Below, in pieces: positions 36,195 through 49,147 of a DNA stretch of 64,000 nucleotides. Both the position numbers and the translations under genes were made by a program. Each line of letters opens with the position of its first letter. The first letter of the stretch is position 1. This DNA is from Phalacrocorax aristotelis (lineage: Eukaryota; Chordata; Aves; Suliformes; Phalacrocoracidae). The notes under the pieces were generated by a model, which was given only the letters and a program-made list of their open reading frames with translations, was not told the DNA's origin and searched no databases. The stretch covers positions 33,110,226 through 33,174,225 of the forward strand of contig NC_134276.1 of assembly GCF_949628215.1 (NCBI RefSeq), read 5' to 3'.

Positions 36195-36223
36195 AAAAAA
36201 AAAAAAACAACCAAAAACCAAAA
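36195..36223. repeat. A/C-only tract
   Basis: A run of 12 A residues is followed by A/C-only sequence, with no G or T until GG at 36,224. It has the same strand bias as the other tracts in this window. Confidence 0.75.
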
Positions 36224-39200
36224 CAGGACAGTTCAACTTGATTCATGCCTGTGTGGTTGCATTTGTAGCCAGGGCATTAACAGTCATTTTGAAGTGTGTT
36301 ACCAGGACTCTGAGATCAGGCATAACTTTTTCAAAACACTCTGTCACAGTGCTGCTTTTCTGAATGCTTTAAACTGAGGAGGAATTTTACTTTGTGCTAC
36401 TAATAAATTCTGGAGCATGTTTTTCAGGACTTCCAGTTTTCTAGAGTTGCTGGTCTACCAGATGCTCTGCAGACCAGCAAGCACTTCAGAGGTCACTAAA
36501 TCCTAAAGGAGACAAATAATCTACTTAGGTTTTGTTTTCTGACTTAATTTAGTACTTCTAGTTTGTAATATATTGAAAATAGCCTTCATAGAATGCATAT
36601 ATCTTGTCTACCCTGTGGAAATGAATGTTCTGCTTAATGAGTTTGTGCTTGGACAAGACCTGAATATGGTCCCTGGAAGAGAACTGTTGTGGGAAGGAGC
36701 TAAATCAAAATCTGGGTTAGACAAGGCCACGTATCATATTTGCCTGTTTCTTTTTTCCTTATGTGGCTATGGACGAAATATTATTGTATTTAATCTACAT
36801 CACCTGTTCTGGGAATCCTATTTCAGAAGCTGGAGGAGTCTACAGACTTTACAGGGATTGTGCTTGTGTGTTTGATTAGATTTTATAGTGGAGTGTGACG
36901 TGCATTATATGCAAATAATGCAATTATGTTGCAGGTTAGCAGTAAAATGAGTAATTTACAAATGCAGGAAGCCTGTTGATCTTGTTTTAAATAGAAAAAG
37001 GTTTTTTGCAAAACTTTTTTTTTAAATTAATCACAGTTACTAAAGCCAATAAACTACTGTAACACTCTCTAGATATCAAATACAAACTATCTCAAATGTA
37101 CCCTGTTGGCTGTAACATCAGGTAGTATTGGAGGGAACTACTATGTTTGGCTTAAAATACAAAGGTCAAAACCCAGAGTAATATACTCCAAGTTATTGCA
37201 TGGCATATAATGGAAGTATAAGACCAGTTAGCAAATGTGGTTTTTGCACATTAGTTTAGTGTCTTGGCATGACTTTCTATATGTAATTCTTTTTTTGTCT
37301 GTAACCTGTTTTATGTAATAAGTTTATCTAGACTATCTATTCATTGCCTTAATGAATCATCTTCAATATGAGATTAGAAAGTGCTGTATAACACTACCTA
37401 AAATAGGATTATCCAACTGTTCTATTTATACTTTGACTACTGTTCAGGAAATTTATTAATTTCTTCCTCATGCTGGATAGTCTGTGTTACAAATTTGCAT
37501 CATGTTATTGTCTAGGTGGTACTGTAAAATGCTGTGTTTATGAGAACAGTAAGGTGATGATTTAATTGTTCAGTTAGCTTTGAATATCTTAAACTTGCCA
37601 GAAAATGGCTACAGTTGTTGGAAGTGGAATAAAGTATCCATAAAGAAATAACAACCATAATGCTTATTATGTTAGTGCTTACCACATGCCACATCTTGCT
37701 TACATCTACTAGAAGAGGGATAAACATGAGTGTCTTAGCGTCTTGGAAGACGAACTGTGTGCTAAAGATTGGGGTGACGGATGCAGCCGCACAAACAAAC
37801 TTATGTGTAGCTTTACTCTTAAGAAAATGTACCTGACCCTCTCTAATATAACTTTGTTGATATTTCTAATAAGCATCTGAAGAGAAAGGAGTCAGAAGAA
37901 GTTGATGTTAGTGATCTGTGTTTTTTGGGCTTGATCTGTATAATGAAAAAGACAGCAATTTTATTTTGTTATTGAACAATGCAAGACAGCAGTGCCTTTG
38001 AAGATCAGGAGTAGATCCTTGGCTGCAAAGGAAAACTATGCTTATGAAGGTAGCTAAGTGGCCAAAATACAAGACAAAGAAGGGGTTCTGGTGAGACTAA
38101 AAGTGTGTTCTTCCAAAATAAATCATCTTCTGGGTAATGCTTATAAACACTGGTGGGTGCGGAGAGGCAGGTGGGAAGATAAAGCCAAGTCCACTGACTG
38201 AATACATCTTTTTTCCTCCAGATACTACTCTGTAATAGTATGTGGTGTTTTAATCCTTTATTTTGAGCTGCCATAGTCACTCAGTATGTTCAGGTATATG
38301 TAATTAGACTGGCTAGCTCCTTTTTCAGAAGTATTTTCCACATTGTCATTGATGAGAGGTTTTTTTGCTGGACTTGCAAGCGTTACTCTTTATCTTCCAT
38401 ATTTATGATACAATGGAAACTTTTCTAAGGTGTGCATGTAAGAGTTGTATGTGTTGCTTCCTGTATACCACAGGATATGCCTGTGATGAACAGTTCAACA
38501 GTGTAAGGGGCTAAACTGCTCTGAATTACCCAAGTAATTCTGTAGTTTATAAATGTGGTTAGTCTAATAACTTAGTGCCAGTAATTTTAATAGGTGCCTT
38601 TTGCAAAATCTTCTCTTATGCCATCAATTATGACTTCAGCAGAAGTGTCTGAAGTGTGCAGTATTGGTTAATAGGCTGTGGGGGTGGGTGGAATGTTATT
38701 TCTGTTGGATGAGGACTTAAGGTGAGGTGCTCTTGATACACTTCTTAGAACTAAGTAATTAAAAAGAAGAGTGACCGTTTTGCCTTTGAAAAGAATTGTC
38801 ACTGCCGTTTGTGTTTGGGAAATGATAATGCATTTGTAATTAAGGGTTTGAGACTAATGGAAGAAAATCATGAAAGGGATTGCTGAGTTTCTAGTATTGC
38901 TGAGTACTTAGATGCTTTGGTTTGGTTAATTGGTGTGGCATAAATACTTTTTAAAACTGTATTCCAAAATGGTACCAAAGTTGTTCTGGGGGAGAGAAAT
39001 CATGTAAGTAGAGTGAGGAGGAAGACAAAACACAGAGGAAAAAGGAAGCCAGAAAGTGCATAATTCATACTGTGTAAATACTGAAATCAGTGACTCCTGA
39101 TGTCAGTGCCGTTAAATGCAAAAGGGAATAGAAACACTTGCATATTATGTAGATCTATACGGAAAAACTTGTTACCCTTGTTAGTATGTGAGTTTTTAAA

Positions 39201-41344
39201 AATATAAACTGGTAAAATCCAGAAGCTTTAGGAGGTACCAGATAGAAAATAATAGAAGTAGAATTTCAGCGATTGTATATACTAATAAATGTGTTATTCA
39301 CTGGAATGAGACTAAAATGCAAATATTTTTGCGTTGTTTGAAATTCATATGGAAAATACGAGCTGTTCTAAGGACTGGAACCTGATTCAGGTACTTGGGT
39401 AATGCTGTTCTTCTATTTTGGATTGGATGACCTGATCCCTCTTGTTATTTAAGCTATTCATTTGCTGCACAGAACCACCTTACATTGCATTCCAGCATCA
39501 AAACAAGCTGTTCAATTCTTTTGTTTGTACTAATAGTTTTTGTCCTCTAAAGGTTAATATAATCAGTTCAAATAATCAGCTGTGTAATAAAAAGCCTATT
39601 TAATTATTAAAATCCCAACACATGAAGTTTAATGCATGGAATTTTCAGCTGCGAAGGGAGATGGACAAACATTTTCCTTAACTTTTTAATCGATACATGA
39701 TCGTTCTTGCAATTCTACATGAATCTAGGAAAAGGATTGTTAAGATATTTAGCATTTCTGATATAGAAGTTATTTCTGTGCTGTATCTAGGCAGGATTAT
39801 TTGCAAAGCCTTTGACAAATGCTTATTATTGCTAGATGTTTGGAATCCATTTTTCCCTGGAGGCAATAGAAGAGTGATGTAGCCAAGGAAGAATTTTCTA
39901 TTGGAATTTACTCGTAGCCATCTAGAAATTCATTGAGAATTTGTACTGCAACTGCTTATTTATGTTCTTTTTTTTTTTGTCTGAATGTCTCTCTAAGGGA
40001 TCATGAGCAGGAGGGGTAGGGAAATGTGTTTTGACATGGTTTAATGCAGAACTGATTATATTAGTTCTTTGAACCAGTCATCTATCTCTTGCACCAGTGA
40101 ACCGCAAAAGTAGAAATTTGGATACCTTTCCCTTGAGGATTTTAATTTTTTTACAACTTTGACTTTTTGAATAGTTTCTGAAACTTTTTATATCCTTAAG
40201 ATTTTTAATAATGTAGCTTTAGCTGAAAACGTACATGTACTTAGATTTTTATTGAAGCCAGTGGGATTATTCATGAGCCGTGGTATATCTGCTGTGTTTG
40301 CAGAACAGTGTTTTCTTTATCATTAATGTGGCTATTAGTTTATAAAAACTAGAACAGATGTCATAGCTTTAAAAAGCTCCAAATCTTTGTTGTTTAAAAC
40401 TTTATTTTATAATACATAATATAAAAGTGTAATATGAAATGCCCATACTAATTTCAAAGTCTTTGGCTCAGTCTAAATAAATCACTGTCTTTAAAGGGTC
40501 CCAAATGACTGTTTACTTTACAACTGGGGAGGAGCAATTTAGCCTCTTTATTTCTGCTTATGGTTTTGACTTAATACAACTCAATAGTTAAGAAAAAAAA
40601 GTCATACTAAAATTCATGCTTCAAGAGGGCTTACATTATTTTTTTTCCTGCTCTTTTGGTTTATTTAGTAGTCCTGGCATGTACTTTCTTAAAACACAAT
40701 GTATCCCAAAGCATCCTGATGAAAATCTCTTGGAGCCAATAAAAGATAGTGTCCCTGAATATTACTTGCTATCTTTGCTCTTTTTGGAACTGGCTCTTTG
40801 AAGCTTCTGTTACTGTTCACACTTTTTTCATGTCTGTTGGTGTTTCCTGCGTTAAGTCGTACAGATAGATAAAAGAAAATTCACACATTTTCTGTAGCTG
40901 TCTCTTCGCTCTTCAGTTTCAAAACAAGTAGTTATAAATTTAAAAATGCAGTTATCACACAGATTCACGACTGCATCAGTTGGAGAAGAATTTGCCATCT
41001 TCACTAAATATTTTACGTTCTTGAAACTAAGATGCAAGCTTTTTATGTGCTGCCCTAGTATTGCAGTATATTCATTTTTAGTTACGAATCAATAATAGAC
41101 TGTTCCCATCAGTGAAGGTATGGTATATTGCTTGGAAGAGGTTCTCAACAAATAGAGAAGGGCTTCCCCTAAATTGGGAAATATCAAATTGTGACACATG
41201 AGTAAACAAGAAAGTTTACAATTTGATAATGAGGTGTCAGAGTTGTATGTTAAATATAGTTACTTAATGGCCTTGTGTCATGTTGTGATTCACTGAATGT
41301 ATTCCTGTAAAGAAAAAGCCTCCTTTTACAGAAATAAGTGTACA

Positions 41345-41877
41345 TTAATTAAATGCAGCTTGGTGACACCGCACCTCACGTACTGTGTTCAGTTTTGGGC
41401 CCCTCACTACAAGGAGGACATCAAGTTGCTGGAGTGTGTCCAGAGAAGGGCAACAGAGCTGGTGAAGGGTCTGGAGAAAAGTCTCATGAAGATCATCTGA
41501 GGGAACTGGGGTGGTTTAGCCTGGAAAAAAGGTCTCCCCTCAGCTTCCTCATTGTTCCCTACAACTACCTGAAAGGAGGTTGTAGTGAGGTGGGTGTTGG
41601 TCTCTTCTCCCAGGTCACTAGCGATAGTACAAGAGGAAATGGCCTCAAGTTGCTCCAGGGGAGGTTTAGGTTGGATATTAGGAAAAATTTCTTTACTGAA
41701 AGAGTGGTCAGGTATTGGAACAGGCTGCCCAGAGGTGGTGGAGTCACCATCCCTGGGGGTGTTCAGAAAACGTGTAGATGTGGCACTTCAGGGCATGGTG
41801 GTGTTGGGTTGATGGTTGGACTTGATGATCCTAGATGTCTTTTCCAACCTTAATGATTCTACGACTCTATGATTCTG
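41345..41877 (+). mobile_element. CR1 LINE, about 0.5 kb 3' fragment
   Basis: This copy retains the C-terminal ORF2 region in pieces of two frames, with the recognisable blocks [40 protein letters not shown] and [12 protein letters not shown]. The CR1 3' tail follows, with TTCCAACC and repeated GATTCT units ending near 41,877. Frameshifts break the reading frame, so it is dead. The 5' end is truncated near 41,345. Confidence 0.95.
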
Positions 41878-42054
41878 TTTTCCATAATGAAGTACAAGTA
41901 CCATTGCCACCCACCTCTTAAAAATGGGCAGGAAGAGGGGAAGGCGGTCTGTTATTTGCTAGCCCTGCTTGCTTCCAAGTTTCAGATGTTGGTACACTGG
42001 AACATCTCGTGGCTTACTATTCCTTCTGTAGCTTGTTATTCCTTTCTGCTGGCT

Positions 42055-42134
42055 GAACCTTCCTTGAGCAGTGGGGTTGGACTAGGTGGTCTCCAGAGAT
42101 CCCTTCTAACCTCAACTAGTCAGTGATTGTGTGA
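42055..42134 (+). mobile_element. CR1 3'-terminal fragment, different subfamily
   Basis: About 80 bases match the CR1 tail type GAGCAGTGGGGTTGGACTAG, then GGTCTCCAGAGATCCCTTCTAACC, ending GTGATTGTGTGA. Its tail differs from that of the copy 180 bases upstream, so it is an independent insertion of another CR1 subfamily. Confidence 0.85.
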
Positions 42135-43339
42135 GAAATTCAATACACTTTTATGAATTTTTAAGAATTTATAAAAAGAAAATGAAAAATTCTTATGCAG
42201 CAAGGAAGTGTGATTACTTGTTTGGTGATTCTATTTTATTTTCTTTAAAGAAATACATGTAAAAACTGGGACCTGTGATGGTAAAACAGGAACTGAAGGT
42301 GGTGCTTCACTAAAACAGAGATAACGACCTTCCTCTGTCACAGAACTGAAACTGAAAACCTTAAATATTTTAGGTTGATGTGTAGACTACAGGTCTGACT
42401 TGTATTGGTCCTCTTAAGCTTGTAGTTAATTCTTGTTTCCGTAGAACACCTTTGACTTATTCCTGACACACACCTGCATTTTTATTTAGATTTTTCCCCC
42501 CCAGAAACATTTTTCAAGAAACTAGATGTAGATATTGGTGTAAATTCCAATGGTTTGTTTCAAACAGCTTGTTTTCTTCCTAAGGTCCTTTTACCTTTCT
42601 GTTTGCTGTCTCTATCTTTGCCGTCGTCCCTGACCTGTTAGTTTGCTTTATTTGAAGGCTTCAAATGGGATGTTCTGGGAAGGGGGAAGAAAAAGGTGTG
42701 GTGAATTCACTGTAGTGTTTTATCTCAGTCAAGTCTACAGTTCTGGCACTGGTTATTTTCCATATTTAGTTTATTCTAATACATTATATGATTGTCAGTT
42801 TTACTTAAAAGTAGCAGATTTTAGTAAGCTATAGAATTTGTATACAGTTTTGTATCTGAAGTGTTAGTATGGTGAATATTTATTTTTAATTTAATTTACT
42901 ATACTGTAGTTTGAGAGCGAGAACATCTAGCTTTTTGTAAATTAAAATTTCTAGAAGGACCGTAAGGAAACTTGCTATTTCTTCTGTGATTTATAAGTAA
43001 TGCTTGCCCATTTTGCCATTTGCTGCCCTATAACCATATCATGACCCATTTCCTGGCTCCTTCAGTCTTAGAATCCACAATGCAATCAGCAAAGGTGCCT
43101 TTGAGTTCAGCCATAGGATTGAGGGATTTTTAATGTTGTTATGCGTATTTTTGGGAGGACCTCTAAGGAAAGACAGTCTAGGGTTTGTTCTTGTGCTCTG
43201 AATTCCTTTTCATGGGTGTTTGTAGAGAACAGAAGCTTGATGTAAAGAACTGTAAAGTTTGACAGAGTATTGCAGGAGAACCTGCTGACCTGCTGTTGTC
43301 TGTTTGCCAACTCTTCCTCTTTTCATGGTACGCTGTTAG

Positions 43340-43429
43340 CCCGTTGCTTCAGGCAGCAGCGTGCAAGCTTCTGGACAGCTGTCAACCTGAGCAGGCTCTG
43401 AAACTCCTTGCAGAGGAAGCAGCATCTAG
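43340..43429 (+). CDS. Candidate 90-nt cassette exon of TSC22D1
   Basis: The segment is bounded by a pyrimidine-rich acceptor (CTCTTCCTCTTTT, then GTTAG with no intervening AG, and a CTGAC branch-like site 54 nt before the exon) and a donor CTAG|GTAGGT. It is 90 nt, a multiple of three. Joined to the exon 1 phase-2 donor it gives AG|C, then PLLQAAACKLLDSC...EQALKLLAEEAAS, and ends AG|, again phase 2. Skipping or inclusion would thus both keep the downstream TSC box in frame. It is about 57% G+C by my count in an AT-rich intron, and the peptide is a plausible Ala/Leu-rich helix. I recognise no family. Chance cannot be excluded for so short a frame. Confidence 0.42.
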
Positions 43430-43496
43430 GTAGGTGTACATCAGTCACAAAAGTGGAGAGGCATATCCATGCTGTATGCATCTTGATAAGTCTGAA

Positions 43497-43544
43497 GGGA
43501 TTGCTAGGCTTCAGACTAGGTACTAGGTACAAGGGATTGCTAGG
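43497..43544. repeat. Local 36-bp tandem duplication
   Basis: GGGATTGCTAGG at 43,497 recurs at 43,533, with partly matching sequence around TACTAGGTAC between. It lies 67 bases downstream of the candidate cassette exon. Confidence 0.6.
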
Positions 43545-46016
43545 TACTTCAGGCCTATTGTTTCCAGATATTCTAGCATTGGAATGTTTCCTTACATCAC
43601 TTTTCCTCATTTTGTGTCTTCTGAACTAGTAGAGTGTGTGGCATAACTGCATGATGGAGTGAAAATAATATGCTCAGACTTTCGTTATACTAGTAATTCA
43701 GAACTTGTTAGGTTTTTTGTGGTTTTACTTTGGCTGGTGAGCAGACCAGAGTGGGTGTATTGGAGCCAAGAAACTGGAATATGCCTTTGAGTCCTTGTTC
43801 AGATTTATTGAAACTATTTCCTTTCCTGTTTGTTGAATTGCTAAATGGCTTTGGCAGATAACTTGAGGCAAAACAAAGGTAGAGAAATTGGCAACTGCAT
43901 GTCCGTCTCAAACACCCCATCTTGAGCCTCATGACTACCTTTTCATGAGCTTCTGTGAAACTTTTTGAAAAAGCTAGGATGTTAGGTATTAAAAGAAACA
44001 GGAGAGAGCAGGTATTGGTAAGTTTGTCTTGCCCTTGCCAGGCCCTGTATTTTGGGGTCTGATTACACTGAAATGACAACAGGAGTTTCACAAATACTGG
44101 TTTCCCACAATGCATTTTTAAGCTATATTAATGTTATGGCTGAGAAGTGGCCGATATTTCAAATGCCATCCTGAAAGTACCTTGATGAAAATGAAAACAA
44201 GTCTAGGGATAAAGTCAGCATGAGAACGAAACCAGTGATCGTAGTTTCCTGAGTTGTTACCCAACAAATCAGACTAAATTTTTTTCTGGGGTTGTAAACT
44301 ATCTGAAAACTGTAGGAAGGCACTTTTTTAGATACGCAGCGTAGGAGCTGTGAAAGCCTAGCAAAATGGTGTAAAGAATTATATTGCATTTCTGCTGCAA
44401 TCTTAGGTTAAGAACTCTCAAATTCTTCTTTTCAACAAGCATTTTAGCTAAGCTTTTTTTACATTGAATTCTTTCTAAAAGAGTATGCACTACCCTTCAT
44501 AAATACGGTTTTGCATCTACGGAAATACTTTAAGCTTCGGTTTGTTAGGTACATAAAGATAAAGTAACATACGGTGAAGGACAGTTGTTCCTACCCAACC
44601 CCAAAGGTTTGGGAGGAAGCTGTTTTCCCCAGTGTAGTTATCTTGTTTGTCCTTTTGATTCATCTGTTGCATTCCATTTTGTTGCAGTTTCATTTTCTAA
44701 TAAAATCTTTGGTTTTAGTTGATTCTCTATTTCATGCTGCCTTTTGGATGGTATTTATTCTAGCACAGACTAGTCTCACTTAATAGTTTTCTAAAATGCA
44801 CTTGTATTGGTGGTCTCAAAGGAAGAATGCTTCTGAAACTGAGCCAAAGATCCTTCAAATTGGGCACTCAAAACCATTTGCAGTTGGAGAACACTTTGAA
44901 AACATTAGTCCGTGCTTTGGTTGGTTAAATGGGAAGGGATTTCTAAAATGTTGGGTACTTAGAAACTGGGAACTTAATGTTCCTCTCCCCAATACAGGCA
45001 ATTAAAAGTAGTGTGGGAAAGAACAATTGTATCTGTTGCAAAATACTCTTGACGGGGCCTAATTTCTTCAAATGCTTGATTACCAGCTGTGGTAAGTGCT
45101 AACATGTGCATTGATCATCCAAAAAAAAATGCACATGCAATTTTCAAGTTAAAATTGCATTAAAATTGAGTTGTAAATTCAGCTGATCAAGCTCTCTGAA
45201 ATACAGCACAAATAAGAGTGTGTATTGGTTATAAGTCTTGAAGACTGAAAGTTGTCTTTCTGAGAATCCCCCAAATTTGATTGTTTAAACCTTGGTAATC
45301 TGATTTTTTTTCTTTTTCCTTGTAAATTGTCATGCTTTTTATTTGTTTACTGTGTACCTGTCTGCTAGAAGAGCTTGTGTGTAGTACGTATGATACCTTT
45401 TAACTCTTGCATAGTGATGCCAAACATCTTTAACTCTTCCATACAGCCTAGAGTAGTAAAATTGAAGTAATAACAAAAAATGTCTTGCCAACTTTACATT
45501 TTATTTAGAAGGATAAATTTAATGTTAGCAGCTTTCTTGTAAGGGATAACAGTTGTTGCTTTTAATAGACGTTTTTACTGGTAGACATTGTTGTATAGTA
45601 TTAAAATGGCTCTTAAATATTTGGCAAATAAGGTGGTATCAAACAAACTGCATTTAAATGGTGTTTAAAAACAAAATGAAAAATATATAAGCATGCATCA
45701 GATTGTCAAAGAAATCCTGAATTATACTTAAAAATAGCATGGCTGATGCAATAGTCAGGCTAATGTTCAAGCCTAAGTATTATACCCATAGCATTGGCTC
45801 CAGTCCTGCCCATGGCTTTATAAATGAAGAAGGTTAATGCCACAAGAGCCTTGTGGTCAGTGGAGTTCACTCCAGTCAGTGGTTCCGCTACAGGGGGTGT
45901 GTAGGATGTAGGAACCAACCTTAAAAGATTTGACTTTCAAGTCTTGTCTGTCCTTCCCCACTGCCCCCAGGTATTTTTGTCTATTTCTCAACAAAATTCC
46001 ATAAGTACTGGAGTTT

Positions 46017-46042
46017 AAAAAAAAAAAAAAAGGGGGGGGGGG
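46017..46042. repeat. A15-G11 homopolymer junction
   Basis: Fifteen A residues are followed directly by eleven G residues and then a G/A-rich stretch. Lengths in such runs are unreliable in raw sequence. Confidence 0.85.
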
Positions 46043-48544
46043 AGGGAAGGCTTCTAGGGATTTCTGTCAGAAGTCTCCTTGACTCTGGCATTGCAGTTAT
46101 CCTTTCCCTTTCGCCATACTGCTCTTTCTTTTGCCCCCAATAATTTCAGTTCTCCTGTCTTCTTCCTCTGCCTTCCTTACTGTAGCTTCCCTTTTGCTTT
46201 GTGTCTTTTGGCTTGCTGGCTGCCTGGAAAAAAACCAGGCTGGGCTGCTGCTCTCAGCTTGGGATGTGCTACCTGGATAGCTGGTTGTTGTCCATCAGAA
46301 TGAGTAATGTTGGGGTGCCTCTTGCTGTCCCTTGCCTTGTGCTTGTGAAGGCAGAAATAAGGCCATGCTCCATCGCTTTCATGATGCTCTCCTATTCTTT
46401 GAGATGCCAAACTGGATTTAAATTGAACAGTGGCTTCAAAAGTGTTCTAGGGAACATGCAGCAGAAATACTTGGTTTGTCTTTTTTTGTTTTGAAGACCC
46501 AATGGAAAAACGAGATAGTTCTAGGTGTAGTGGACACTAATCTTGTGGAGTCTGAGTGATTTATCATTGCAAACTGTTTTAAGTGTAATAACTAGAAATT
46601 TTCAAGTCTATGGAGTTTTAAACTATGTATATAAACTAAATGAATTTCTAGTAACTTTTAGTAATGTACTAAACAAAACAACAAATAATAAAATACGGAG
46701 ATGAGTTTGTTAGGATAGCTATGAGCCCTCTTTTCCTTTAACTTGTAGGTTTTTGTGTTCAATGTTAGCTGCAATTCTGAAATGGATTGTTAAGCGTGTG
46801 TGAATTTGGCTTCCTGGTAGTAACTCTGGTTCCTCCCATTGAAATTTGTACTTTATGACTAGGTCACGTGGAGATGGATTACTGCTGTCCTTGTCCATAG
46901 TGTCATGTTTTAACCTCAGATTAACTTTGTTTGCACTGTATAGTCATACTCCAAATGAACATGTAGTAGTAGTTTAAATTTGCCTTATGCTAGATGGAAA
47001 ACAGGGTAGTCAGATGATACTGACTTCCAATTGCCAGCTGCTGAACAGACAGGGTTTTTTTATGTTAATATTTAAGACGCTGCTCAGAATAACCATGTGC
47101 TCTGGTTTAAGTGATAAAGAAGAGGGAAGGAATATGTGTTGTGTTAATGCTGGGGAATGGGTTGGGAAAGAAGACATGAAGTGGTTGTCTGTAGTGAGAA
47201 CAACGTTAAGATTTACATTTTGTCTCTTCACTTTCCTTTTAAAATACTTAACACTTTCTCAATAATAGCTCTTACCACTGTTTATTAAGTTGCAGTTAAA
47301 GAGCTGTCATATGTTTGCATACTTTTTTTTTAGTCTATACTCCGTGTTATTTTGCTACAGTTAGAGCTCTAGATACTGTGGAGCTCAAAAATCTCTACAG
47401 CCCAGTTAATGATTCATTTCCTTAAAGGCCAAGGTTATCATGGTTAAATTATTGGCTCTTTGAGAATGGTCTGCCAATGTACATGCTGCTAACGTGTTCA
47501 AGTGATTTCACTGGAGTTACGGAGTGCACCTTTCCCCATGTCCTCCACCCCGCCAGTGCTCTCTGCCCTCACTTTGGATTTGCATCTTCCTTATAGTCAT
47601 GTTGAATGCAGACTATGTTTCATTTCATGTTTTTGTAATGAACTGCAGTAAGTATGAAAACAAATTATTACTTGACTGTGGTAATGTAGGACTACTGATA
47701 CTTAGTGCTTTTGGTTTTTCTACTGCACCCTTTTCTCTGTCTACGTATTTTAAATGCACAAGAGAAAATTTAATGAATAAAAATATTCAGTCATAATATC
47801 AGGGTACACTGCTGGAAAAGCAGACTTTGAGCATAAGCTTGAATATGTCATATTTCTGAAACTTGCATTTCATTCATGTGGGAAAAAAGTTTCAATGCTG
47901 TATTTGAGCGTGTTGTTTAATGCTCACCCAAATACTTACTATAGCTTCTCTCCAACAGAGTTGTACAGTTGCTTATGCAAGTACCATTAGAATGCATTTT
48001 ACTGGGTACCGTATATGACTCTTCTGTCATGCAGACTGCTTGAAAAAATATATATGCATGCTTATTTTATAAAATAGGATGAAAGAACTTGACTGGTAAA
48101 TGGCAATTCCCTGATGACTTGACAAAAGGACATTAAAAGATTGCCTGGGCTAGGAATAGCAGAATGTTACAGTAAGTTGCATCTTGAAGTATGAAGTTGG
48201 CAGTTATGTCTGAAGAATTTTTCTGTTGAAGTCTACAATAAAAATTGTTCAGAAATAAAAGAATATAAAATTACTTGATGTTCACTTGTAAAAGTGTATA
48301 CATGAAGTAATACTCATTATAATGCTTGTCCAGCAAAAAAGGAAGATGAAAAAAAGCAGTTGGGCAATATTAAACTCTGGTCTAGTTTGCAAAATGCTTT
48401 TGGGGCTTTCAGCGATGCACTTATTAAACTATGAATTAAGAACCATTTAAAACTTGGAAGTAGCTATTTGGAAGAGGAAATACCCTTAAAAATACAGACT
48501 CATTCTCAGTTGAATTCTATATAATGTAATGTCTAACTCTACAG

Positions 48545-49147
48545 CCTCTGGAGAATGGGTTTTGGACGCATGCCAACAATGAAGGACTTTTACCTTATTA
48601 GGCATCTGCGCTGCAGTTTTCTTTACGTTTACTATGTCAAGCTTTGTCAGATGCGCTATGCTTTCCTTTTTGTATGGTTCAGTAGACTAGAAGAGGGAGT
48701 TTGAAGAGTGTGTAAGATAGTTTTCTAATACACACTTTTTTGCATGTAGAAGTAATGGCAGCATGGAATGCTTGTGAGATTATTTTTTAACTTCTTTTTG
48801 GTAGCTAGAAAGCCATTAAGGAGAAAATACAACAGCTTGTGCGTAATACACAGCTAAAACCTGACAACTTTAATGCAGATCTCTTGGACCTGCTGCAAAC
48901 TAATTTTAGAATCTTGCCTTAAAAAGAAAACGTGATGGAAGGAAAGGAGCCTTGTGGTCTTTTATAGGACAGTTGATCGTAGGAACTTAAAGGCCGAAGC
49001 ATTTTATTAAATATAACTGTTTTGCGGAAACACTGGCCGTAACATTTTGGCACAGAAGCCTGAGATCAGACAATGAGTTTTATGCTTAAAGAGTCATGTC
49101 AAGAATCTCTCTGGTGTATGTTGTTGTCAGACTTGCTTCAAAATAAA
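48545..49147 (+). other. Exon-like segment with two short open frames and a polyadenylation signal
   Basis: An acceptor CTAACTCTACAG ends at 48,544. Read from exon 1 phase 2, it stays open for 53 codons (…LWRMGFGRMPTMKDFYLIR…) to TGA at 48,702. A second pyrimidine-rich acceptor region ends at 48,804-48,808. It precedes a 37-codon frame at 48,809-48,922 (KAIKEKIQQLVRNTQLKPD…) that looks like an amphipathic protein end, but TAG blocks that frame if joined to exon 1. ATTAAA at 49,006 and AATAAA at 49,142 follow. It could be an alternative last exon or chance; I recognise neither peptide. Confidence 0.2.

Noticed and set aside
35832-36236. 134-codon minus-strand open frame
   Set aside because: It begins in an A/T homopolymer run and covers the TFAP2 motif patch; no recognisable family.
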